This document shows positions 1-7,960 of a stretch of 47,754 nucleotides of DNA, piece after piece. How positions within the stretch are numbered: position 1 is the first letter of the stretch; every line of letters begins with the position of its first letter. The translations under genes and the position numbers were made by a program. The stretch lies in assembly GCA_030837345.1 (NCBI GenBank), contig JAUPKQ010000023.1, positions 1 through 47,754 on the forward strand, in the 5' to 3' direction. This DNA comes from Actinomycetota bacterium (GTDB taxonomy: Bacteria > Actinomycetota > Actinomycetes > Actinomycetales > Kineosporiaceae). The notes beneath the pieces were generated by a model. The model was not told where the DNA came from and did no database searches. It worked only from the letters and a program-made list of their open reading frames with translations.

Positions 1-177
1 CGACCCCACCCCGACCCCCCGCCTCCGCTGGCCCGAACCCCGGCGATACTCCCCCAAGATCATAAGCAGGCGGTCAACGCTCCGTGAAGAGACCCTCAAC
101 CCCAGTGATCGCCCTCGCTGTGAGAAACAACAAACCAGGACAGACCAGACCGAATAGCGACCCCGACGGCGCGCCAC
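1..177 (-). repeat. 177-bp inverted repeat, left arm
   Basis: Read on the minus strand this block matches 46988-47164 without gaps, with about 8 differences in 177 positions by eye. It carries a TTCACG-18-TATGAT promoter-like pair and a GGAGG further on, so it looks like the upstream region and 5' end of a gene transcribed leftward out of the window. The right copy precedes a gene transcribed out of the other end, so this is probably one member of a dispersed paralogous gene family. Nothing else is seen up to position 219. Confidence 0.85.
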
Positions 178-219
178 GCGGGATTCGCTCCTCACCGGGG
201 GACCGGGGGACCGGGCGAG

Positions 220-1035
220 ATGGTAGAAGATCGGTCCGTGGTCACCGCTCTCATCACCGGCGCGACAGCTGGTATCGGCAACGCCTTCGCCCGCCGCCTT
301 GCCGCCGACGGACACGCCCTCGTCCTCGTCGCCCGTGACCGGGCCCGGCTCGACGATGTCGCGGCCACCCTGTCCGCCGCCCACGGCGTCCCGGTGGAGG
401 TGATCTCCGCCGATCTCGCCGACCCTGACGCCCTCGCCATCGTCGCCGAGCGTCTCCGGGATCCGGAGCGCCCGGTCGACCTCCTGGTGAACAACGCCGG
501 ATTCGGCAGGGAAGGGACGTTCGTCAACGGTGACCTGGACTATGAGCTCCGCCTGCTCGACGTCCTCACCCGCGCCGTCCTCGTGCTGACGCACGCAGCC
601 GTCCCCGGAATGGTCGCCCGGGGGCGGGGCGGAGTGATCACGGTCTCGTCCGTCGCGGCCTTCCTGCCCGGTAGCACCTACTCGGCGGCCAAGGCGTGGG
701 CCGAGATCTTCACTACCTCCCTGGCGATCGAGCTGGAGGGAACGGGGGTGACCGCGACGGCCCTGTGCCCAGGGCTCGTACGGACGGAGTTCCACCGGCG
801 GGCGGAGATCGACATGACGCACCTGCCGGCGTGGGTGTGGCTGGACGCCGACCGTGTCGTGCGGGAGTGTCTCGCCGACGTCCGGCGAGGGCGGATGGTC
901 AGCGTGCCCTCCGTGCGCTACCGGGCCGGGGTCGCGCTGGTCAGGCGCCTCCCCTTCCGGGCCGTCGAGGCCCTCGGACGCCGGGCCTCCCGCAGGCGGT
1001 CCGGCGGGCGGTCCGGCGGGCGCTCAGACGGGTGA
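220..1035 (+). CDS. SDR family NAD(P)-dependent oxidoreductase
   Basis: 271-aa short-chain dehydrogenase/reductase. The N-terminal Rossmann motif TGATAGIG sits near residues 12-19, the NNAG motif near residue 90, and the catalytic YSAAK (Tyr-x-x-x-Lys) near residue 150, preceded by the Ser of VSSVAAF. The length and the order of motifs fit a classical SDR of the DltE/YohF-like type; the substrate cannot be told. The C-terminus is a basic Arg/Gly/Ser-rich tail built from repeats of SGGR, which is not part of the catalytic fold. ATG start; no strong Shine-Dalgarno is visible. It runs toward pyrE, which begins 46 bp downstream and appears to have its own promoter. Confidence 0.85.
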   Translation: MVEDRSVVTALITGATAGIGNAFARRLAADGHALVLVARDRARLDDVAATLSAAHGVPVEVISADLADPDALAIVAERLRDPERPVDLLVNNAGFGREGTFVNGDLDYELRLLDVLTRAVLVLTHAAVPGMVARGRGGVITVSSVAAFLPGSTYSAAKAWAEIFTTSLAIELEGTGVTATALCPGLVRTEFHRRAEIDMTHLPAWVWLDADRVVRECLADVRRGRMVSVPSVRYRAGVALVRRLPFRAVEALGRRASRRRSGGRSGGRSDG

Positions 1036-1081
1036 AGGGTGCCTGGTCGCACCGGCTGCGCCTCTGGTTAGGCTGGTCCCC

Positions 1082-1630
1082 GTGACCGACTCCTCGCCCG
1101 CCGCCGAGCTTGCCGCCTTCGCCCGTGATCTGGCCGTCGTCCACGGCCGGGTGACCCTGGCGAGTGGCCGGGAGGCGGATTACTACGTCGACCTGCGCCG
1201 GCTCACCCTGCACGCGCAGGCCGCGCCCCTGGTCGGGCGGGTGATGCTCGACCTGGTGAGCGACTGGGACTTCGACGCCGTCGGCGGCCTGACGATGGGT
1301 GCCGATCCGGTGGCCGTCGCCATGCTCCACGCGGCTTCCGCCTCCGGGCGCGCTCTCGACGCCTTCGTGGTGCGCAAGGAAGGCAAGGCCCACGGGTTGC
1401 AGCGCCGGATCGAAGGGCCGGACGTCGCGGGGCGCCGGGTTCTCGCCGTCGAGGACACCTCGACGACGGGCGGCTCGGTGATGACCGCCGTCGAGGCGCT
1501 GCGCGAGGCCGGTGCGGAGGTCGTCGGCGTCGCCGTGATCGTCGACCGCGCCACCGGCGCGCGGGAGGTGATCGAGGCCGCGGGGCTGCCTTACCGATCC
1601 GCCCTGGGCCTCGCCGATCTCGGTCTGTGA
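1082..1630 (+). CDS. pyrE: orotate phosphoribosyltransferase
   Basis: 182-aa PyrE, which converts orotate and PRPP to orotidine 5'-phosphate in pyrimidine synthesis. The PRPP-binding motif VLAVEDTSTTGGS lies in the second half, and the substrate hood (GREADYYVDLRRLTL) and GADPVAVAM are where expected. The size matches actinobacterial PyrE. The frame is open much further upstream, but homology begins at this GTG. A -10-like TAGGCT at 1069-1074 lies 7 nt before the GTG and no Shine-Dalgarno is present, so the transcript is probably leaderless. A separate cytosolic housekeeping gene, not obviously in an operon with the SDR. Confidence 0.93.
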   Translation: MTDSSPAAELAAFARDLAVVHGRVTLASGREADYYVDLRRLTLHAQAAPLVGRVMLDLVSDWDFDAVGGLTMGADPVAVAMLHAASASGRALDAFVVRKEGKAHGLQRRIEGPDVAGRRVLAVEDTSTTGGSVMTAVEALREAGAEVVGVAVIVDRATGAREVIEAAGLPYRSALGLADLGL

Positions 1631-1725
1631 GCCCGTAGAGGGAATCGTTCTCGGGCGATCGACTCCGGTACTCCCCGGGGTGGGGTCGGTACGATCGTCA
1701 CTGTCGACTATGCGGGGAGCGAGAC

Positions 1726-2445
1726 GTGGCGGTACTCATCGTTCTGGTCGTGGTTCTGGCTCTGGCCGTGATCTTCGGATTGTGGGTCGCGGGGGTTTAC
1801 AACGGTCTCGTCCGGCTCCGCAACCTCGTGCAGGAGGCCTGGCGCCAGATCGATGTCGAACTGGGGCGCCGTCACGATCTGATCCCCAATCTGGTGGAGA
1901 CGGTCAGGGCGTACGCGACCCATGAGCGTCAGGCGCTCGACTCCGTCGTCGCCGCCCGTGCCGCCGCGCGGGGGGCGGTGGGCTCGGTCGAGCAGCAGGC
2001 CGTCGCCGAGGGGACCCTCTCAGCCGCTCTGGGCGGTTTGTTCGCCGTCGCCGAGGCCTACCCCGATCTCAAGGCCAACCAGAACTTCCTGGCCCTCCAG
2101 GCGGAGCTGACCGAGACCGAGGATCGCGTCGCCGCAGGCCGTCGTTTCTACAACGCCAACGTGCGCGAACTGAACACGCGGGTCGAGTCGTTCCCGTCCA
2201 ACCTGTTCGCGTCCACCTTCGGGTTCGCCCGGGCCGAGTACTTCGAGGTCGTCGATCTGGGCCAGCGGGAGGTTCCGCAGATCAGGCTCGCGTCCCCGCA
2301 GGGAGGCGCTGCCGGTGCGATCGACCCGCTCCGGGCCGTTCCCCCGGCGACGTCCGCGAGTGGCGAGTACACGGTCCCGGGGTCGGCGCAGTCACCGTAC
2401 GGGAACTCCCCGCAGTCACCGTACGGGAACCCGCCTCGGCCGTGA
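1726..2445 (+). CDS. LemA family protein
   Basis: 239-aa LemA-type membrane protein. One N-terminal transmembrane helix (residues about 2-22) is followed by the helical LemA domain with its hallmark segments: YNGLVRLRNLVQEAWRQIDV, RRHDLIPNLVETVRAYA, ANQNFLALQAELTETEDR and the RRFYNANVRELNT/FPSNLFA stretch. The exact function of the family is not settled. The last 25 residues hold a short tandem QSPYGN repeat (two copies) and a Pro-rich end. GTG start; GGGGAGCGAGAC lies just upstream. It converges on the DedA gene with only 14 bp between stop codons. Confidence 0.88.
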   Translation: MAVLIVLVVVLALAVIFGLWVAGVYNGLVRLRNLVQEAWRQIDVELGRRHDLIPNLVETVRAYATHERQALDSVVAARAAARGAVGSVEQQAVAEGTLSAALGGLFAVAEAYPDLKANQNFLALQAELTETEDRVAAGRRFYNANVRELNTRVESFPSNLFASTFGFARAEYFEVVDLGQREVPQIRLASPQGGAAGAIDPLRAVPPATSASGEYTVPGSAQSPYGNSPQSPYGNPPRP

Positions 2446-2459
2446 GCTGGCGACGTCCC

Positions 2460-3494
2460 TCAGTTGACGTGCCGGCCAGTTCCCGGCTGGCGGGACCCAG
2501 GCCGTGGAGCGTTCCGGTCGGGAGAGGTCCCGTGCTCGGGGATCGGCCACGGTGACGGTGACGGTGCGGGCGCCACGTCGGGCCACTCAGCGTCGGGCCA
2601 CTCAGCGTCGGGCTGTCCCCGCCACTGGGGTACGGCCGTCTCGGCGGACCAGCGGGGCTGGTTCACCGGTACGGCTGGGGCCGTCTGCCACGGGTTCGTG
2701 ACGTCGCTCCGCGCGTCCCACCCGCCCGCGTTGGTCGGGTCGGGGTGGGCCGTGGGATTCTCGGCGGCGATGGCCTCGGCCGTGGCGTGTTCCGCGGAGG
2801 TACCGACGACACCGGCGGTGGCGACGGCTGCGGACGGCGGCAGATCGGAGGCGGCCCGGCGGGTCTTGGCCCGCTCCCGCAGATACTCGATGATCATCGG
2901 GATCACGGAGATCAGCACGATGGACAGCAGGATCGTCTCGAGGTTGTTCTGGACGAACGCGAACCGGCCCAGGACCGAGCCGAGAAGGGTCACTCCGCCC
3001 GCCCACAGGGTGCCGCCGATGCCGCTGTAGAAGAGGTAGCGGCGGCGGTCCATCTGGCCGACGCCGGCGGTGACGGTGATGAAGGTCCGCACGATCGGCA
3101 CGAACCGGGCCAGGAGGATCGCCCGGGATCCGTACTTGTCGAAGAAGGCGATCGTCTTGTCGACGTGTTCCTTCTTGAAGATGCGCGAATCCTCCTTGCT
3201 GAAGATCGCTGGTCCTGTGCGCCGGCCGATCTCGTACCCGACGGCGTTCCCCAGGAAGGCCGCGATGATGAGGACGACGCACCCGAGCCACAGCGGGTGA
3301 TCGATGTACCCGCCGCTGATCATCAAACCCACGGTGAAGAGCAGGGAGTCACCGGGAAGGAAGAACCCGATCAGAAGGCCGCACTCGGCGAAGACGATGG
3401 CGACGGCGCCCCAGAGCGCCCACGGGCCCAGGGCCGCAAGGATGTACTGAGGGTCGAGCCAGGCTGGACCGAGGGCGGGGACGACATAATGCAT
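2460..3494 (-). CDS. DedA family integral membrane protein
   Basis: 344-aa DedA/SNARE-associated (VTT) membrane protein. Family members act in envelope homeostasis; several are undecaprenyl-phosphate or lipid flippases. Conserved segments include FAECGLLIGFFLPGDSLLFT near residue 45, GYEIGRRTGP near 85, and FDKYGSRAILLARFVPIVRTF with the essential Arg residues near 115-135, then GxLWA. Five or so hydrophobic segments end near residue 210. The C-terminal 130 residues are Pro/Ala/Trp-rich and hydrophilic, with a tandem PDAEW repeat, longer than in typical DedA proteins (about 200-220 aa). ATG start; divergent from the TrmH-like gene. Confidence 0.88.
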   Translation of the reverse strand: MHYVVPALGPAWLDPQYILAALGPWALWGAVAIVFAECGLLIGFFLPGDSLLFTVGLMISGGYIDHPLWLGCVVLIIAAFLGNAVGYEIGRRTGPAIFSKEDSRIFKKEHVDKTIAFFDKYGSRAILLARFVPIVRTFITVTAGVGQMDRRRYLFYSGIGGTLWAGGVTLLGSVLGRFAFVQNNLETILLSIVLISVIPMIIEYLRERAKTRRAASDLPPSAAVATAGVVGTSAEHATAEAIAAENPTAHPDPTNAGGWDARSDVTNPWQTAPAVPVNQPRWSAETAVPQWRGQPDAEWPDAEWPDVAPAPSPSPWPIPEHGTSPDRNAPRPGSRQPGTGRHVN

Positions 3495-3613
3495 TGGGTC
3501 AGCGTACGGGGATGGTGTCGACGACGGACCGAGACCGTCCCCCGGATGGCAGTAGCCAGGGTAATTTCTGGCAAACTCTACAGCTCATCACCAGTTGGCC
3601 GCAGACGTGCGGC

Positions 3614-4294
3614 ATGTCGGGCGTGAATCGTGAGGAGATCTCGCGGGTGGATGACGTCGGGGTGGGTCCCTGGCGCGGGGCGTGGCCGGATGATCCCCGG
3701 TACGACCCTGCGTTGCTCCGTGAGGGTGACCGCCGCAATGTGGTGGATCAATACCGTTACTGGACGGTCGAGGCGATCCGGGCCGAGCTGGGATCACGGA
3801 AACACCCCTTCCACATCGCCATCGAGAACTGGACCCACGACTTCAACATCGGGTCCGTCGTCCGGACGGCCAACGCCTTCAATGTCGCCGCCGTGCATGT
3901 GGTGGGTCGCCGCCGGTGGAACCGGCGAGGGGCGATGGTCACGGATCGGTACCTTGACGTCGTCCACCACCCCGACGCGGAGACGTTCGTCGGTTGGGCC
4001 TCGGGCGCGCGGCGGGAGGACGGCGGCACCGGTATCTCCGTCCTCGGTGTCGACAACCTGCCGGGTGCCGTCCCGTTCGAGACGTTCGAACTGCCCCGGG
4101 AGTGCGTCCTGGTCTTCGGGCAGGAGGGTCCGGGGCTCTCCTCGGAGGCCCGGCGGGTGTGCGAGGCGGTCCTGAGCATCACGCAGTTCGGGTCGACGCG
4201 ATCGATCAACGCCGGTGCGGCGGCGGCGATCGCCATGCACGGATGGGTCCGGCGCCATGCCGTGCCCGGGACAGCTCCCGGAAATCCGGCATGA
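3614..4294 (+). CDS. TrmH family (SpoU-type) RNA 2'-O-methyltransferase
   Basis: 226-aa SPOUT-class methyltransferase that transfers a methyl group from SAM to a ribose 2'-OH in tRNA or rRNA. Motif 1 (ENWTHDFNIGSVVRTANAF), motif 2 (LVFGQEGPGLS) and motif 3 (SINAGAAAAIAMHGW) are all present, giving the trefoil-knot SAM site and catalytic Arg. The N-terminus (GPWRGAWPDDPRYDPALL) is a conserved actinobacterial extension. The start is uncertain: the ATG at 3614 has no Shine-Dalgarno and is preceded by a GCCGCA/TGCGGC hairpin (3598-3613), whereas the in-frame GTG at 3647 follows AGGAG by 9 nt and would give 215 aa. Confidence 0.85.
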   Translation: MSGVNREEISRVDDVGVGPWRGAWPDDPRYDPALLREGDRRNVVDQYRYWTVEAIRAELGSRKHPFHIAIENWTHDFNIGSVVRTANAFNVAAVHVVGRRRWNRRGAMVTDRYLDVVHHPDAETFVGWASGARREDGGTGISVLGVDNLPGAVPFETFELPRECVLVFGQEGPGLSSEARRVCEAVLSITQFGSTRSINAGAAAAIAMHGWVRRHAVPGTAPGNPA

Positions 4295-4396
4295 CGTGAT
4301 GTCAACCCGGAAAAGTAACACTTCGAGTGAACGCTCGACCACAAAGGGATATATCGGCATTATGGTAGCTATCCCCACGAGCATCCGGGAGGTTCC

Positions 4397-4804
4397 ATGC
4401 CCAGCTTCGTGATCACGATGTTCTTCGACGTCGGTTCCAGACAGACCCTGCCTGGGAGAGACGTGATCGCGAAGTGGTGGGGCCCAGGTCATCAGTTCAG
4501 TTACTGCGACGACCGGGGCCTCACCCTGATCGTCGAAGTCGTCGCCCCCGACCAGGGGTGCGCCTTCGACGAGGCGCTGTCCCGGGCCGAGGCGCTCTGG
4601 GGGCAGCTGACCGACACGGCTCTGGCGGCACCGAGCACGGTCCGGGTCCAGAAGCTCAGCCCGCAGGAGAAGGTCATCAGTGGTCCCGTGGGCCGCGGCC
4701 CGGACCGGATCTTCGCCGAGGCCGCCGCCGGCAGGGCCGCGCGGTTGAAGGCGGCCGTGGCGGCCCTGTCCGATCTTCAGGCGGGAGTGACCGCGCTCCC
4801 GTGA
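4397..4804 (+). CDS. hypothetical protein, 135 aa
   Basis: Not recognised. The product is a small soluble protein with no signal peptide or membrane segment, a mixed N-terminal half (MPSFVITMFFDVGSRQTLPG) and an Ala-rich helical C-terminus. The ATG is preceded by GGGAGG with good spacing, and codon use is like that of its neighbours, so the gene is probably real. It sits 100 bp after the TrmH-like gene. The AT-rich stretch 4330-4370 between them may hold its promoter. A strong terminator follows at 4849-4890. Confidence 0.65.
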   Translation: MPSFVITMFFDVGSRQTLPGRDVIAKWWGPGHQFSYCDDRGLTLIVEVVAPDQGCAFDEALSRAEALWGQLTDTALAAPSTVRVQKLSPQEKVISGPVGRGPDRIFAEAAAGRAARLKAAVAALSDLQAGVTALP

Positions 4805-4848
4805 CCGGGGGACCCCCGGTCGAGGTGGATCGTGGCGGGATCGTGCCG

Positions 4849-4890
4849 GGTGGGGCGGCATCCCCCTCCGGACACCGCCCCACCTTTGTT
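4849..4890 (+). terminator. Rho-independent terminator
   Basis: A 10-bp perfect stem, GGTGGGGCGG (4849-4858) with CCGCCCCACC (4875-4884), has a 16-nt loop and is followed by TTTGTT. It ends transcription of the 4397-4804 gene before the convergent PTS EIIA gene. Confidence 0.8.
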
Positions 4891-4998
4891 CCTGGCGCTG
4901 CGTGCGGGCTGCACCACGGAACGATCAGCAGGCTAATGTGCGACCATTCGGTAGCGCAGTGAAATCAACAATGAGCGCAGCGCGACATTCTGGTGTTG

Positions 4999-5460
4999 TC
5001 ACCCCACCGTCGCGAGGACATCCCCGATCGTCAGTTCCGCTTTCGTGGTGACGGCGGGGGCCGGGTGCACGGCCGTGACGGGCTGGTCCAGGGCGATGAC
5101 CGGGACCATCGGGCTCAGCCCTCGCGCCACGGCCGCGGCGACGTCCCAGGTCGTCACCACATCCCCGGCGCGGACCTTCTCACCGGCGGTCCGCCGCAGG
5201 GTGAACGAGGCTCCCGCGAGGTGGACCGTGTCGATCCCGAGGTGCACGAGGACCGCGACCCCCGTGTCCGACTGGACGATGAAGGCGTGTGGCTGAACCT
5301 TGACGAGCGCTCCGTCGATCGGCGCGACGACGTCGATCACCCGGTGCGGGGGGTCGACGGCGGCCCCGCCCCCGACGACGGCCCCGGCGAAGACGGGGTC
5401 CGGCACGTCGGCGAGGGGAACGGCGCGGCCGGGTACGGGGGTGGTGACGACGAGGGCCAT
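4999..5460 (-). CDS. crr: PTS EIIA component, glucose/GlcNAc family
   Basis: 153-aa EIIA-Glc type protein that accepts phosphate from HPr and passes it to EIIB. The active-site segment VLVHLGIDTV carries the phosphorylated His73, and the partner His58 lies in QPHAFIVQSDTG; both match the crr family. The reading frame runs open far upstream, but this ATG overlaps the EIIB stop as TGATG, so the two are translationally coupled. Last gene of the leftward nagA-EIIB-EIIA operon. Cytosolic, probably serving the EIIB and EIIC encoded close by; in actinobacteria this set typically takes up N-acetylglucosamine. Confidence 0.9.
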   Translation of the reverse strand: MALVVTTPVPGRAVPLADVPDPVFAGAVVGGGAAVDPPHRVIDVVAPIDGALVKVQPHAFIVQSDTGVAVLVHLGIDTVHLAGASFTLRRTAGEKVRAGDVVTTWDVAAAVARGLSPMVPVIALDQPVTAVHPAPAVTTKAELTIGDVLATVG

Positions 5461-5693
5461 CAGAGGATGTCCTCGATGTCGCTGGCCAGGGTGTCGGCCT
5501 CGGGCCCGACGACGACCTGGACGACGGTGCCCGAGCGCAGGACGCCGTGGGCGCCGGTGGCCTTGAGCGCCACCTCGTCGACGAGCCTGGCGTCCTTGAC
5601 CTCGGTGCGCAGGCGCGTGATGCAGGCCTCGATCTCGACGATGTTCTCGGCTCCTCCGAGCCCGGCGATGATCTTCTCGGCTTTGCTGGCCAT
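5460..5693 (-). CDS. PTS EIIB component, glucose/GlcNAc family
   Basis: 77-aa single-domain EIIB. The phosphorylation site is Cys24 in EACITRLR, and the flanking sequences (IIAGLGGAENIVEIEAC, TGAHGVL, VVVGPEAD) fit the glucose/N-acetylglucosamine EIIB family. It resembles the small NagF-type EIIB of Streptomyces. A clear GGAGG lies 6 nt upstream of the ATG. It sits between nagA and EIIA in one operon and receives phosphate from EIIA for transfer to sugar through EIIC (7961-9199). Confidence 0.9.
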   Translation of the reverse strand: MASKAEKIIAGLGGAENIVEIEACITRLRTEVKDARLVDEVALKATGAHGVLRSGTVVQVVVGPEADTLASDIEDIL

Positions 5694-5722
5694 GGGGTCC
5701 TCCTGAGGGTCCGGTCTGGGGG

Positions 5723-6925
5723 TCAGCCGACGGAGCCGGCGGGTGTGAACGGGGTGTGACAGGCTGCGACGACGCCGCCGATCCACGTCGTGCGGGTGCG
5801 GAGCAGGTGGTCGCCCTCGGCGTCGAGCCAGACGAGGTCGGCCGGGCATCCGGGCGCGATGCGTCCGAGGTCGGGGCGTCCGACCGCCGCGGCCGGGACA
5901 CGGGTGGCGGCCTCGACCGCCTGCTTCAACGGGACGCCGGCGGCGACGGTCAGGGAGATCGCGTCGTCGAGGCGGCCCGCGCCTCCCGCGATCGTCCCGT
6001 CGGCGCGACGAGGAGGCTCCCCCGCCCGGACCGTGAACTCCTGCCCCCCGAGCTCGTAGCTGCCCTCCGGCATGCCCAGGGCGGCGACGGCGTCCGTCAC
6101 GAGCATGATCTGACCGGGCTTGGAGGTGAACGCGATCCGGACGGCGGTCTCGTGCACGTGGTGCCCGTCGACGACGAGTCCGCAGGTCAGCCTGTCGTCG
6201 ACGAGGGCAGCCCCGACCACACCGGGATCCCGGTGCCGGAACGGGCGCTGCGCGTTGTAGAGGTGCGTCACGAGAGTGGCGCCCGCGTCCGCCGCGGCGT
6301 GCACCGCGGCCTCGTCGGCGTCCGTGTGGCCGATCGACACCCTGACGCCCGCGGCGACCAGTCGCCGGACGGCGGCCGGCGCGCCCTGCCGTTCAGGCGC
6401 GAGGGTCAGGTACCCGAGCGATCCACCGGCGGCGGCGCCGGCCTCGATCAGCGTCTCGACGTGTTCGGGCGCCGGGTCGCTGAGGTACTCGGACCGGTGC
6501 GCGCCGCGTCGGCGCAACGAGAGGAAGGGTCCCTCGACGTGGGCGGGCAGCATGCGGGTGGCCTGCGGGACGGCGTCGAGCGAGGGCCGGACGGCGCCGA
6601 ACCGGCGCAGGGTCTCGGCCAGTTCGTCGACCGGAGCCGTGATGAAGGTGGGAACCGCGGACGTGACACCCGTCGCGGGAAGGGCGCGGGCGACGTCCGC
6701 CCACTCGCCGTCGTCCGCTGCGGCGAAGTCGACCCCGAAACCTCCGTTGACCTGGGCGTCGACCAGACCGGGAACGAGGACGCCACTGGGGAGGGCGATG
6801 TCGGGGGCCGTCGGGGGCGCGCCCGCCCCCACGGACTCAACGCGGGATCCGTCGAACCGGACCCATCCGGGCCGAAGATCCGCCGTCCCCGTGAGAACCC
6901 GGGGCGCTGTGATCGTGACGGGCAT
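5723..6925 (-). CDS. nagA: N-acetylglucosamine-6-phosphate deacetylase
   Basis: 400-aa NagA, which removes acetate from GlcNAc-6-phosphate to give glucosamine-6-phosphate. Amidohydrolase-fold landmarks: AQVN near residue 60, HVEGPF with metal ligand Glu131, SIGHTDAD with His200, THLYNA with His221, DGHHVH near 253-258, and the catalytic Asp278 in VTDAV. The length is normal. The frame is open upstream, but MPVTITAPRVL matches the family start and GGGAGG lies 8 nt before it; the alternative ATG four bases upstream is in another frame. First gene of the leftward operon and divergent from the DasR-like regulator, with two dre-like sites in between. Confidence 0.93.
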   Translation of the reverse strand: MPVTITAPRVLTGTADLRPGWVRFDGSRVESVGAGAPPTAPDIALPSGVLVPGLVDAQVNGGFGVDFAAADDGEWADVARALPATGVTSAVPTFITAPVDELAETLRRFGAVRPSLDAVPQATRMLPAHVEGPFLSLRRRGAHRSEYLSDPAPEHVETLIEAGAAAGGSLGYLTLAPERQGAPAAVRRLVAAGVRVSIGHTDADEAAVHAAADAGATLVTHLYNAQRPFRHRDPGVVGAALVDDRLTCGLVVDGHHVHETAVRIAFTSKPGQIMLVTDAVAALGMPEGSYELGGQEFTVRAGEPPRRADGTIAGGAGRLDDAISLTVAAGVPLKQAVEAATRVPAAAVGRPDLGRIAPGCPADLVWLDAEGDHLLRTRTTWIGGVVAACHTPFTPAGSVG

Positions 6926-7046
6926 GCATGTCCCTCCCACCCTCGGTGCCGCCCCTCGGCGTCCGGCCCTCCGCCGGCACCTTCTTGATAAAGGGTCGGA
7001 CAAGAGTGTTGACACCGGCTTCGACGAGCACCATATTCAGTCGACA

Positions 7047-7062
7047 ACTGGACCGTACCAGT
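7047..7062. promoter_or_regulatory. dre-like operator 1 (DasR/NagR type)
   Basis: ACTGGACCGTACCAGT has the outer half-sites ACTGG and CCAGT of the known DasR element (consensus ACTGGTCTAGACCAGT). It lies in the divergent nagA/regulator intergenic region, 122 bp before nagA and 72 bp before the regulator start. Confidence 0.65.
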
Positions 7063-7079
7063 CAGAACCAGTACCGAAA

Positions 7080-7095
7080 AGTGGTCCGGTCCAGA
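7080..7095. promoter_or_regulatory. dre-like operator 2 (DasR/NagR type)
   Basis: AGTGGTCCGGTCCAGA keeps the TGGTC half-site and a degenerate partner. Its centre is 33 bp (about three helical turns) from operator 1, which suits cooperative binding by one GntR dimer pair. Operator function is inferred from position and similarity. Confidence 0.6.
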
Positions 7096-7133
7096 TCACC
7101 TGTTAGCTCTTTCGGCCCAGTATCGGAGGCATC

Positions 7134-7871
7134 GTGGTGGTCCTGCCGCGGGTCCAGCTCCTCGAAGGACCGGTCCCCAAGCACGCCCAGCTGCGCTCGA
7201 TCCTCATCGACCTGGCCGAGAACCATCTCGGGCCCGATGCCCTCATTCCCTCCGAGCGGGACCTGATGACGCAGTACGGCGTCAGCCGGGCGACGGTGCG
7301 TGAGGCGATCGGGCAGCTGGTCAGCGAGGGCCGCCTCTACCGGATCCACGGCAAGGGCACCTTCGTCGGCCGCGAACGTGTGGAGAGTCAACTGCATCTC
7401 GCCTCTTTCACCGAGGACATGCGACGTCGTGGCCTCGACCCCGCCACGTTGGTCCGGTCGGTCGTCGAGCAGGAGGCGACCGAGGCCGTGCGGGCGGCCC
7501 TCGGACTCGCCGAGGGCGAACACGTGTGGTGCGTGGAGCGGCTGCGTCTCGCGGGCGGCGTCCCCATGGCCTTCGAGGTGGGCCACCACCCGGTCACCCT
7601 GCTCCCCGGCCTGGTCGGGCAGGACCTCTCCGCCTCGATCTACACCCTCTTCTCCACCCGGTACGGGCTCACCATCGACCGGGGCGAGCAGACCGTCTGG
7701 GCCGAAGTGGCGGACCGGGTCAACGCCGCTCTGCTCGGCGTCCCGGCCGGTGCGCCGTTGATGGTTTTCCGGCGGACGTCGAGCGCAGGGTCGACGCCCG
7801 TCGAGTACGTCACCTCCTGGTACCGGGGCGACCGGTACCAGGTGCACATGTCGCTCGACCGCACGTTCTAG
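7134..7871 (+). CDS. GntR/HutC family regulator, DasR/NagR-like
   Basis: 245-aa transcription factor. The N-terminal winged helix-turn-helix covers residues about 15-80 (PSERDLMTQYGVSRATVREAIGQL, then RIHGKGTFV). A C-terminal UTRA effector domain (residues about 95-240) contains ERLRLAGGVPMAFEVGHHP. The best match from memory is DasR/NagR, whose ligands are glucosamine-6-P or GlcNAc-6-P. The context (nagA, PTS genes, two dre-like sites) agrees. GTG start with CGGAGG 4 nt upstream. It is followed 89 bp later by PTS EIIC, with which it may be cotranscribed. Likely a repressor of the whole GlcNAc locus. Confidence 0.88.
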   Translation: MVVLPRVQLLEGPVPKHAQLRSILIDLAENHLGPDALIPSERDLMTQYGVSRATVREAIGQLVSEGRLYRIHGKGTFVGRERVESQLHLASFTEDMRRRGLDPATLVRSVVEQEATEAVRAALGLAEGEHVWCVERLRLAGGVPMAFEVGHHPVTLLPGLVGQDLSASIYTLFSTRYGLTIDRGEQTVWAEVADRVNAALLGVPAGAPLMVFRRTSSAGSTPVEYVTSWYRGDRYQVHMSLDRTF

Positions 7872-7960
7872 ATCAGCACCACCTGGATCAGCACCACTTT
7901 GCTCCGTCTGACAGCGCTCCTTCGTCTGGCCCCATCATCCCCATCTGTCTGGAGGCATCC

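Noticed and set aside
7872-7905. Duplicated GATCAGCACCAC upstream of PTS EIIC as a third dre site
   Set aside because: The half-sites do not have the dre spacing; it looks like a short direct repeat only.
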